Below, in pieces: positions 1 through 4,662 of a DNA stretch of 7,044 nucleotides. The DNA comes from an uncultured Blautia sp. GTDB taxonomy: Bacteria > Bacillota > Clostridia > Lachnospirales > Lachnospiraceae. Every line of letters begins with the position of its first letter. Position 1 is the stretch's first letter. The stretch is from assembly GCA_900539525.1 (NCBI GenBank), contig UQCM01000099.1, positions 1-7,044 of the forward strand, in the 5' to 3' direction. The position numbers were made by a program, and so were the translations under genes. The notes under the pieces were generated by a model. That model was not told the DNA's origin. It made no database searches and saw nothing but the letters and a program-made list of their open reading frames with translations.

Positions 1-166
1 TCAGTGGAGTGGTATCGGTGTTGACGATGTAACCGTCGATTGCCATTTTACGAAGATAAGCTCCCATATTTTTTGTCTTTGATTCAATCATCTTTCTACG
101 AATAAGCTTTTTTTCTTCTGGGGAAACACAAAACAAAATCTGTATATTTCTTTTTCTCTTTGCCAT
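1..166 (-). CDS. MobC-like relaxosome protein, N-terminal part (runs off the left edge)
   Basis: The reverse strand has ATG at 166-164 and stays open for 55 codons to the window edge, so the C-terminus is missing. The protein starts MAKRKRNIQILFCVSPEEKK and continues with a basic helix containing MGAYLRKMAIDG around residues 34-45. This pattern, a short basic start, a beta-strand-like segment, the S-P-E-E turn and then Y-L-R-K-M-A, is typical of the small ribbon-helix-helix MobC accessory proteins of clostridial integrative elements. These bind the origin of transfer beside the relaxase. A good ribosome binding site (AGGAGA, complement of 175-180) lies just upstream. The repeat-rich stretch at 218-307 sits where such an element would keep its origin of transfer. 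A relaxase gene would be expected further left, outside the window. The family call is by recognition; the lack of a C-terminus limits certainty. Confidence 0.75.
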   Translation of the reverse strand, partial: MAKRKRNIQILFCVSPEEKKLIRRKMIESKTKNMGAYLRKMAIDGYIVNTDTTPL

Positions 167-217
167 AGGCAGATTCTCCTTTCTTTGGTTCTTCGAAGTA
201 GTGACTTCTGTGTTTTT

Positions 218-307
218 AATTTAGGGCAGGGTTCCCTAAATTGCTGGTTTTCCGGAAGTGTATATACACTTCCTGTCCTTGCTATTTACCGGTGGCACAG
301 CCGCCGG
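218..307. other. Candidate origin of transfer (oriT): clustered inverted repeats
   Basis: Three inverted repeats lie within 90 bp, directly upstream of the MobC-like gene. They are AATTTAGGG/CCCTAAATT (218-226 and 234-242, perfect 9-bp arms, 7-nt spacer), the 20-bp palindrome at 254-273, and a GC-rich hairpin CCGGTGGC/GCCGCCGG (289-296 and 300-307, 8 bp with one G-T pair, 3-nt loop). Such clusters next to relaxosome genes are the usual architecture of an oriT, where MobC and the relaxase bind and nick. Equally, the AT-rich repeats could be operators controlling the mob operon. I could not identify the nick site with confidence. Confidence 0.55.
254..273. repeat. Perfect 20-bp palindrome with an alternating TATATA core
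   Basis: GGAAGTGTAT followed by ATACACTTCC is identical to its own reverse complement over 20 bp. It is the most symmetrical part of the oriT candidate and is probably a dimer binding site (relaxosome protein or repressor) or a cruciform-forming segment. Confidence 0.8.
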
Positions 308-312
308 AAGAG

Positions 313-420
313 AGTCTTAAAAAAGAACCCTCTATAAATAAGGTACTGAGAGAAGAAAAAGAGGACATCGAAGCTCAGAAGTATGACGCAAGCATGATTC
401 TGTGGTATAGTAAAATCTGA
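313..420 (+). other. Orphan C-terminal reading frame (possible gene remnant)
   Basis: One forward frame is open from 220 to a TGA at 418-420 without an ATG before 394. Its last ~35 codons read like real protein: after LKKEPSINKVLREEKED comes IEAQKYDASMILWYSKI and a stop. It is charged, helix-like and has no rare-codon signature. The first half of the frame runs through the oriT-like repeats and is unlikely to be coding. I do not recognise the family. It may be the 3' remnant of a gene cut by the arrival of the element on the left, or chance. The putative promoter of the next gene is embedded in its last codons. Confidence 0.35.
383..411 (+). promoter_or_regulatory. Candidate promoter of the Nudix gene
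   Basis: ATGACG (383-388) and TATAGT (406-411) are separated by 17 bp. The -10 is preceded by TGG, giving an extended -10 (TG-N-TATAGT). Transcription would start near 418, leaving a leader of about 30 nt that contains the AGAGG ribosome binding site at 436-440. The -35 is weak. Confidence 0.45.
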
Positions 421-448
421 ATGAAAAAGAAGAAAAGAGGTCAAACCG

Positions 449-1204
449 ATGTCACGGAAAAACCATAAGATGATAGATGGGAGATTACTGCAAACGAATA
501 AGAAGTATTCCCAGTTAAAAATGAAGCAGAAAGAAAAGATTGCGGAATGGATGTTTCAGGCAACCAGAGATTATTATATGAAAAAATGTACTTTTCCGAG
601 TGACAAACATCTGGAAGAAGTGGTGGATTCTGTTTATGAAAAAATTGAAGATGCAGAAATCTGGATTCCGTATGGAGAGGTCTTCAAGCATTATAAATCC
701 AAACGATCGGATATCAACAAACGTGTCAGAAAATCTCTGAATGAAAAAGAAGAGAGTCAGATTGAGAAGGTCTGTTTTATGAATATGTGTATGATTCAGG
801 ATCATAAAGGGAATGTACTGGCTCTGGATAAAGTAAATGATAGCTATACCGGTACAACTTTTCCAGGCGGTCACGTAGAAGCAAATGAGATTTTTCAGAA
901 ATCTATGATTCGGGAAGTCTGGGAAGAAACAGGACTTACGGTTGAAGCACCGAAGCTTGGAGGATTATATCATTGGCATAAGAGCGGAGTGCACTATGTT
1001 ATTACCTTGTATAAAGCGGATAAGTTTACCGGAGAATTAAAGAGTTCTGAGGAAGGAAGAGTTTATTGGATTCCGTTGGAAGAGTTAAAAACAAAAGAAC
1101 TTGCTACAGGTATGGAACACGTTTTGCGGATTCTGGAATCAGAGAAGGTGGACGAGTGCTATATGCATCTGGAAGCAGATGGATATGTGGGAGACTTGTA
1201 TTAA
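449..1204 (+). CDS. Nudix hydrolase (8-oxo-dGTP diphosphatase-like) with an extra N-terminal domain
   Basis: This is a 251-residue protein. The C-terminal half (about 105-235) is a MutT-type Nudix fold with a complete Nudix box, G-x5-E-x7-R-E-x-x-E-E-x-G-L, at residues 141-163 (G141, E147, R155, E156, E159, E160, G162). The catalytic Mg-binding glutamates are therefore intact. The preceding FPGGHVE and the later GELKSSEEGRVYWIPLEEL resemble Firmicute 8-oxo-dGTP diphosphatases, which remove oxidised nucleotides from the dNTP pool. Residues 1-100 are an additional basic, helical region with IWIPYGEV at 71-78 that I cannot name. Typical MutT proteins are 130-160 residues, so this is a two-part protein. 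ATG 449 is chosen because AGAGG lies 8 nt upstream. The gene converges on a leftward operon and lies in the same block as a translesion polymerase, which suits a role in limiting mutagenesis. The exact substrate is inferred. Confidence 0.85.
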   Translation: MSRKNHKMIDGRLLQTNKKYSQLKMKQKEKIAEWMFQATRDYYMKKCTFPSDKHLEEVVDSVYEKIEDAEIWIPYGEVFKHYKSKRSDINKRVRKSLNEKEESQIEKVCFMNMCMIQDHKGNVLALDKVNDSYTGTTFPGGHVEANEIFQKSMIREVWEETGLTVEAPKLGGLYHWHKSGVHYVITLYKADKFTGELKSSEEGRVYWIPLEELKTKELATGMEHVLRILESEKVDECYMHLEADGYVGDLY

Positions 1205-1218
1205 AGAATTACATGAGA

Positions 1219-1260
1219 AATGGCTGCCTGCTCATTGGAGAAAAGACAGCCATTCTTTAT
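1219..1260 (+). terminator. Weak hairpin between convergent genes
   Basis: AATGGCTG (1219-1226) pairs perfectly with CAGCCATT (1247-1254) across a 20-nt loop and is followed by CTTTAT. It sits 14 nt after the Nudix stop codon, between convergent genes, so it may end transcription from either side. The long loop and poor T-run make it a weak terminator. Confidence 0.4.
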
Positions 1261-1276
1261 AAGATACATCATTCAT

Positions 1277-1570
1277 CTATTCTGTTTTTTGCGGTTCGTT
1301 TTTGGAAGTGAAATTAATATATTTGGCACGTTGTAAAATTGAAATAACTGCATCAATGCTTTCAGGATTGGAGAAGCTCATGATAAAAGGTTCTTCTTTA
1401 AATTCCATGGGTTCGAACCCAGGATTCTGATCTGGATTCTTGAGTATATGGATGGGACGTGCACTCTGATTATAAAATGCCAGTTGTGCGGAATCTGTAG
1501 TGTTACCGATGACACCAATGCCTACATCCCCTTTTCCAAAGTCTATTCTATGTTTATTTAAGTTGATCAT
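1277..1570 (-). CDS. Small conserved-looking protein of unknown function
   Basis: This is a 97-residue reading frame starting MINLNKHRIDFGKG and ending KNEPQKTE. I do not recognise a family. The composition is that of a soluble mixed alpha/beta protein, with glycine-rich GVGIGVIG-like strands near the start (D-V-G-I-G-V-I-G) and a helical SIDAVISILQRAKY stretch near the C-terminus; there are no membrane segments or cysteines. ATG 1570 is preferred over the in-frame TTG at 1576, because AGGAG (complement of 1581-1585) is 10 nt from the ATG but only 4 nt from the TTG. The gene lies 33 nt after the zinc-peptidase gene on the same strand, so it is very likely the last gene of the xre-peptidase operon and may be a partner or target of that pair. 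Confidence 0.7.
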   Translation of the reverse strand: MINLNKHRIDFGKGDVGIGVIGNTTDSAQLAFYNQSARPIHILKNPDQNPGFEPMEFKEEPFIMSFSNPESIDAVISILQRAKYINFTSKNEPQKTE

Positions 1571-1603
1571 TTTCAAAAATCTCCTTTTTCAAAAATAGCA
1601 TAT

Positions 1604-2158
1604 TTAGTAATTTTCTATTATTCCCGAAGTAGGGATATCTTTTAAAAAGTCACTGTTGGAAGTAATCGGAGAATCTACAATCTGAACGCCGCTTCGTTTC
1701 ATCATTCGGAATTTGAAATCAAGAAGTTCCGGTGGAACTTTCAGTTCTGCGGCAGCCTGGAAAAAGGACATATCAGCGTTAAGCATCTCCAGGACATCTT
1801 CATCTTCCAGAAGATAATCAGCGGCAAAGCAATTCGCTTCATATTCACATTGTGACACTCCATCGAATAATTCAAAATCATGAAAACACTTGATCTGAAG
1901 GGGTTTCTGATGAAGGAGTGCGTGACCGATCTCGTGGATCAGGATAATCTGCTGTATGATTTCCGGTAGGTCGCAGTTAATGACGATGCAGGTCTTTCGA
2001 CATTCCCGCATACAGAAGCCTTTGCAACAGTTTGGATCAGTTCCAAGCGGAAGCTTTTTAACAATAATATGCATAGCGGCTGCAAGGCGGTACGGATCAC
2101 TTTCCTGATATTTTGCTTTTACTTTATTAACAGTGTCTCTTATACATTTTGAACTCAT
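1604..2158 (-). CDS. ImmA/IrrE-family zinc metallopeptidase
   Basis: This is a 184-residue protein with the zinc-peptidase motif HEIGH at residues 75-79 (H75, E76, H79). A downstream E-x-N-x-F-A-A-D segment has E107 as the likely third zinc ligand. This arrangement defines the ImmA/IrrE (former DUF955) family. In ICEBs1 the ImmA peptidase cleaves the neighbouring XRE repressor ImmR after DNA damage, and in Deinococcus IrrE cleaves the repressor DdrO. The gene follows an XRE repressor gene by 77 nt on the same strand, matching that pairing. A second in-frame ATG seven codons upstream (2179) lacks a ribosome binding site, while GAGGTG lies 5 nt before ATG 2158, which decides the start. An oddity is six cysteines within 19 residues (44, 45, 49, 53, 57, 62) just before the active site. 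Repressor cleavage is inferred from the family and context. Confidence 0.9.
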   Translation of the reverse strand: MSSKCIRDTVNKVKAKYQESDPYRLAAAMHIIVKKLPLGTDPNCCKGFCMRECRKTCIVINCDLPEIIQQIILIHEIGHALLHQKPLQIKCFHDFELFDGVSQCEYEANCFAADYLLEDEDVLEMLNADMSFFQAAAELKVPPELLDFKFRMMKRSGVQIVDSPITSNSDFLKDIPTSGIIENY

Positions 2159-2186
2159 AAAAACACCTCGATATTTCATAAGATAG

Positions 2187-2224
2187 TTTGCTACAAGTAT
2201 AGAGTAGCAAAAGTGCTGTACGAA
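2187..2224 (-). promoter_or_regulatory. Candidate internal promoter of the peptidase gene with a palindromic operator over its -10
   Basis: TTTGCTAC (2187-2194) and GTAGCAAA (2204-2211) form a perfect 8-bp inverted repeat with a 9-bp spacer. On the reverse strand that spacer contains TATACT (2201-2196), a good -10, with TTCGTA (2224-2219) 17 bp upstream as a poor -35. The palindrome is thus centred on the -10, as expected for a repressor site. It could instead act as an RNA hairpin between the two genes. Confidence 0.45.
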
Positions 2225-2235
2225 AATACGGACAC

Positions 2236-2688
2236 CTATGAATCACTTTCCGTTTCAGTGTTTTTCTTTTTCCGTCCAAATGTCTTTTTAGCTTCCATCT
2301 TACAGGAAAGATATGCTTTGGTTACAGCCTGATAGAAAGCATCTTTTGCTTCTTCGTCGAGTTCGCCACCAGCAAAAAGAGCACGGTTGGCTTCGAGAAT
2401 CTCATTGATGTCCTTGGCTCCTTTTTCACCAAGCTGTCCATTGACTTCATCAATATAATCCATTTTTTCAATTCCGTAAGAAGGATCTGTGATCTCATCA
2501 TGTTTCAAATAATCGTAAGAGACATTCAATGCATGAGCGAGCTTTCTCATAGTAGAGATTCGTGCGATGGTGCCGGAACTTTCATAAGCTGCGATCGCAC
2601 GCTGGGATACGCCGACCAGTTCTGCAAGTTCTTTTTGTGTCAGATGATTTTGTTCTCGTTGATATTTAATCTTGTCTGAAAAATTCAT
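2236..2688 (-). CDS. XRE-family helix-turn-helix repressor
   Basis: This is a 150-residue protein. Residues about 4-62 form a Cro/cI-type helix-turn-helix: QKELAELVGVSQRAIAAYES carries the turn and the recognition helix, followed by STMRKLAHALNVSYDYL. The C-terminal half is acidic then basic, with ELDEEAKDAFYQAVTKAY near residues 109-126 and a lysine/arginine-rich tail, and may mediate dimerisation or contact the peptidase. The start at 2688 is chosen because AAGGAT lies 7 nt upstream; a longer frame from 2730 has no such site. The gene is first in a leftward operon with an ImmA/IrrE peptidase and is divergent from dinB. By analogy with ImmR/ImmA and DdrO/IrrE it is probably the repressor of its own promoter, and perhaps of dinB, inactivated by proteolysis. 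The targets are inferred from inverted repeats in the intergenic region. Confidence 0.88.
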   Translation of the reverse strand: MNFSDKIKYQREQNHLTQKELAELVGVSQRAIAAYESSGTIARISTMRKLAHALNVSYDYLKHDEITDPSYGIEKMDYIDEVNGQLGEKGAKDINEILEANRALFAGGELDEEAKDAFYQAVTKAYLSCKMEAKKTFGRKKKNTETESDS

Positions 2689-2744
2689 AGTGGGATCCTT
2701 TCCAAGTTTTTGAAATCGTAACTTCATCAACTTTATAAAAACTA

Positions 2745-2773
2745 TTGACAGAGTTCATTATCACGTATAAAAT
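2745..2773 (+). promoter_or_regulatory. dinB promoter
   Basis: A perfect -35 TTGACA (2745-2750), a 17-bp spacer and TAAAAT (2768-2773) form a strong vegetative promoter. Transcription would start near 2780, giving a leader of about 100 nt before dinB. A LexA-type box covers the predicted start site. Confidence 0.75.
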
Positions 2774-2774
2774 A

Positions 2775-2788
2775 CAAACAAATGTTCG
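2775..2788. promoter_or_regulatory. Candidate LexA (SOS) box at the dinB start site
   Basis: CAAAC-AAAT-GTTCG matches 9 of the 10 defined positions of the Gram-positive LexA palindrome CGAAC-N4-GTTCG. It begins one base after the dinB -10 and covers the predicted transcription start, where LexA binding would block initiation. It also ends at the edge of the inverted repeat at 2788-2823. Confidence 0.6.
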
Positions 2789-2823
2789 TGAAGTTAGTAG
2801 AAATTATAATCTATAAACTTCAC
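2788..2823. repeat. Inverted repeat GTGAAGTT/AACTTCAC, candidate XRE operator
   Basis: GTGAAGTT (2788-2795) and AACTTCAC (2816-2823) are perfect inverted 8-mers separated by 20 bp. A further AACTTCA lies at 2720-2726. The pair flanks the -10 of the predicted xre promoter: one arm lies in the -35/-10 spacer and the other at about +1 to +8. That geometry fits autorepression by the XRE protein. Confidence 0.5.
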
Positions 2824-2831
2824 AAAGTCAA
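2803..2831 (-). promoter_or_regulatory. xre operon promoter (leftward)
   Basis: On the reverse strand TTGACT (2831-2826), a 17-bp spacer and a perfect TATAAT (2808-2803) form a strong vegetative promoter. The start would be near 2796, with a leader of about 108 nt before xre. This leftward transcript begins to the right of the dinB start, so the two leaders overlap and the promoters face each other. Confidence 0.65.
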
Positions 2832-2882
2832 TATGAAGCAAAGAACTTTTATTATGATTTTTAAGACTGGTAGGTGAATGTT

Positions 2883-4127
2883 ATGAGCAGGACAATTCTT
2901 CATTCAGATATGAATTGCTTTTACGCAAGTGTTGAGATGCTGCATCATCCAGAACTTGCCGGGAAGCCGATGGCAGTCGGTGGTGATCCGGAAGCAAGAC
3001 ATGGAATTGTGCTGACTGCAAACTATATTGCGAAGCGAGCCGGAGTAAAAACAGGCATGGCATTGTGGCAGGCAAGACAGGTTTGCCCAGAAATAATCTT
3101 TGTACCGCCTCGCATGGATCTTTATTTGAGGTTTTCCAGAATGGCACAGGAGATTTACAGTGAATACACAGATCAGAGAGAACCATTTGGGATTGATGAA
3201 AGCTGGCTGGATGTGACCGCCAGTACTTCTATCAAGGGAGACGGAATGAAGATTGCAAAAGAGATCAGCAGTCGGATTAAATATGAACTGGGGGTTACCG
3301 TAAGTATTGGTGTTTCCTGGAATAAGATATTTGCAAAGCTCGGTTCTGATTATAAAAAGCCGGATGCCATTACAGAGTTTTCCAAAGACAATTACAAGGA
3401 TATTGCATGGAAACTTCCAGTAGGTGATTTACTCATGGTCGGAAGAAGCACTGAACGGACGATGAAGAAACTTGGCATTTGTACAATCGGAGATCTGGCA
3501 GGAGCAGAACCTTCTATATTAGAAACATATCTTGGAAAGATGGGATTGGTACTTCATACCTTTGCAAATGGATGGGATGAAACTCCAGTTTTGGTAGAAG
3601 GATATAAAGTACCGATCAAGTCTATCGGGAACAGTACAACAACGCCAAGAGATCTTGTTAGTGAATTGGACGTGAAGATTATTTTGATGGCTCTTTCAGA
3701 AAGTGTAGGAGCCAGGCTTCGTGAAAATGGTTTTCAATGCAGGACAGTAGAAATCTCGATTCGGGATAATGGATTGTATCATTTCACGAGACAGTGCAAG
3801 TTGGACAGGGCAAGTAATCTTACAGAAGAAATTGCCAGAACTGCATTTGAGTTATTCCAGAAAAACTATAATTGGGAACATCCAATTCGTAGTCTTGGTG
3901 TTCGAGGATGTGATCTGGTATCAGAAGAGATGCCGTATCAGCTTGATTTATTTATGGATGAAACGAAGAGAGAAAAAATCAAAAAGATGGACCAGGTGGT
4001 AGATGAGATCCGTGGAAGGTTTGGCTATCAGAGTATTCAGAGAGCATTTATGTATCAGGATAAGATACTGGCACAGCTGAATGCTAAGGAACATACGGTT
4101 CATCCACAGGCATACTTTCATGGATAG
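2883..4127 (+). CDS. dinB: Y-family translesion DNA polymerase (DNA polymerase IV, DinB-like)
   Basis: This is a 414-residue protein of full family length. The palm carries D9 in SDMNCFYASVE and D105-E106 in FGIDESWLDVT, the three metal-binding acids. The likely steric-gate residue that excludes ribonucleotides is Y14. TANYIAKRAGVKTGMALWQA, thumb helix-hairpin-helix (near PVGDLLMVG...TIGDLA) and little-finger regions follow in normal order. A beta-clamp binding motif, QLDLF, is present at 353-357, so recruitment to the sliding clamp is expected. It copies past damaged bases at the cost of fidelity. ATG 2883 is chosen because AGGTG lies 6 nt upstream; an in-frame GTG at 2874 is itself part of that ribosome binding site. 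It is co-directional with the next small gene 20 nt downstream, and is controlled by the promoter and LexA-type box upstream. Asn11 replaces the usual Asp of D-M-D, a change I do not expect to abolish catalysis. Confidence 0.95.
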   Translation: MSRTILHSDMNCFYASVEMLHHPELAGKPMAVGGDPEARHGIVLTANYIAKRAGVKTGMALWQARQVCPEIIFVPPRMDLYLRFSRMAQEIYSEYTDQREPFGIDESWLDVTASTSIKGDGMKIAKEISSRIKYELGVTVSIGVSWNKIFAKLGSDYKKPDAITEFSKDNYKDIAWKLPVGDLLMVGRSTERTMKKLGICTIGDLAGAEPSILETYLGKMGLVLHTFANGWDETPVLVEGYKVPIKSIGNSTTTPRDLVSELDVKIILMALSESVGARLRENGFQCRTVEISIRDNGLYHFTRQCKLDRASNLTEEIARTAFELFQKNYNWEHPIRSLGVRGCDLVSEEMPYQLDLFMDETKREKIKKMDQVVDEIRGRFGYQSIQRAFMYQDKILAQLNAKEHTVHPQAYFHG

Positions 4128-4147
4128 GAGAGAGCAGGTGTTTTGTA

Positions 4148-4387
4148 ATGACAGCTAAAGTGTATGTAGATGTCCTGGCAGTATTCAGCCGGGAAGGAGA
4201 ATTGATCCCTACAGCGTTTGTCTGGGAAGATGGACGTAAGTATGCGATTGATAAGGTTTCAAAACCGGAGCGTTGTGCCAGCCGAAAAGCTGGCGGAACC
4301 GGATATCGTTATACCTGTCAGGTGGGTGGAAAAATCTGTCATCTGACTTATGAAGAAAATTATAAATGGTTTATGGAACGTAAATAA
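4148..4387 (+). CDS. Small SH3-like protein downstream of dinB (possibly DUF6504)
   Basis: This is a 79-residue soluble protein, MTAKVYVDVLAVFSREGELI and onward. The pattern P-x-x-F-V-W-E-D-G-R-K-Y-x-I-D-K-V, then a G-G-T-G-Y-R-Y strand and a C-terminal Y-K-W-F-M-E-R, predicts a small beta-barrel. It resembles the DUF6504 group of small proteins often found beside Y-family polymerases; that name is from memory and tentative. AGGTG lies 7 nt before the ATG, and only 20 nt separate it from the dinB stop, so the two are almost certainly co-transcribed. This makes it a candidate accessory factor for translesion synthesis, but no activity is known to me. A strong hairpin follows 10 nt after the stop. 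Confidence 0.8.
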   Translation: MTAKVYVDVLAVFSREGELIPTAFVWEDGRKYAIDKVSKPERCASRKAGGTGYRYTCQVGGKICHLTYEENYKWFMERK

Positions 4388-4397
4388 CGGCGTCCTA

Positions 4398-4426
4398 AAA
4401 GGGAGCCCTGAATCAGGGCCCCCTTT
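4398..4426 (+). terminator. Strong hairpin ending the dinB operon
   Basis: AAAGGGAGCCCTG (4398-4410) pairs with CAGGGCCCCCTTT (4414-4426) over 13 positions with one A-C mismatch and a 3-nt loop. The right arm ends in TTT, but no long T-run follows. It is most likely the operon's terminator, possibly working in both directions given the A-run on its left. Confidence 0.6.
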
Positions 4427-4436
4427 GGAGAGATAG

Positions 4437-4592
4437 ATATTCGATGAGAACATCAGCAGTCGGGGATACATCCTTTCCCGTGAGAACCGATTGCTTTCAA
4501 TAGATCATACAGTTGCCGATCAGCCAGAAATAGAAGCTATCCCACAGCGGATATTTCTGCGGAATCTGCATGAAGAGATGTTAGGACAGTGA
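4437..4592 (+). other. Orphan open frame without a clear start (possible gene remnant)
   Basis: After a TAG at 4434-4436 this frame is open for 51 codons to TGA at 4590-4592. It reads IFDENISSRGYILSRENRLL and then SIDHTVADQPEIEAIPQRIF up to LHEEMLGQ. The residue mix looks like genuine protein, but there is no ATG near the beginning and no ribosome binding site; TTG 4491 is the only plausible start. I do not recognise the family. It may be the 3' end of a gene deleted when the dinB block was joined to the regulator that follows. Confidence 0.3.
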
Positions 4593-4662
4593 CAGACTGT
4601 GAATGGAACAAACAATACAATGATTGGTCTGGCTGCGGAAGCGGTCGGGAAGGAGGACAATT

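Noticed and set aside
421..468. ATG at 421 with a short Lys/Arg-rich frame overlapping the preceding TGA
   Set aside because: Only 15 codons, ending inside the Nudix gene. The sequence is better explained as the leader with its AGAGG ribosome binding site.
515..874. Open frame of 119 codons on the reverse strand
   Set aside because: It lies wholly inside the Nudix gene, has no ribosome binding site and its translation is low-complexity and Phe/Ile-rich, as expected from the complement of an AT-rich coding region.
1066..1311. Forward open frame of 81 codons
   Set aside because: Out of frame with the end of the Nudix gene and continuing through the convergent hairpin into the opposing gene; no start signal or protein-like pattern.
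2805..2810. TATAAT on the forward strand as a second dinB -10
   Set aside because: No acceptable -35 lies 16-18 bp upstream. The octamer ATTATAAT is self-complementary, and the reverse-strand reading has a proper TTGACT -35.
2881..3186. Open frame of 101 codons on the reverse strand
   Set aside because: It is antisense to the catalytic region of dinB, whose conserved motifs explain this sequence fully.
4259..4471. Open frame of 70 codons on the reverse strand
   Set aside because: It runs through the strong hairpin at 4398-4426 and opposite the small dinB-linked gene, with no start signal.
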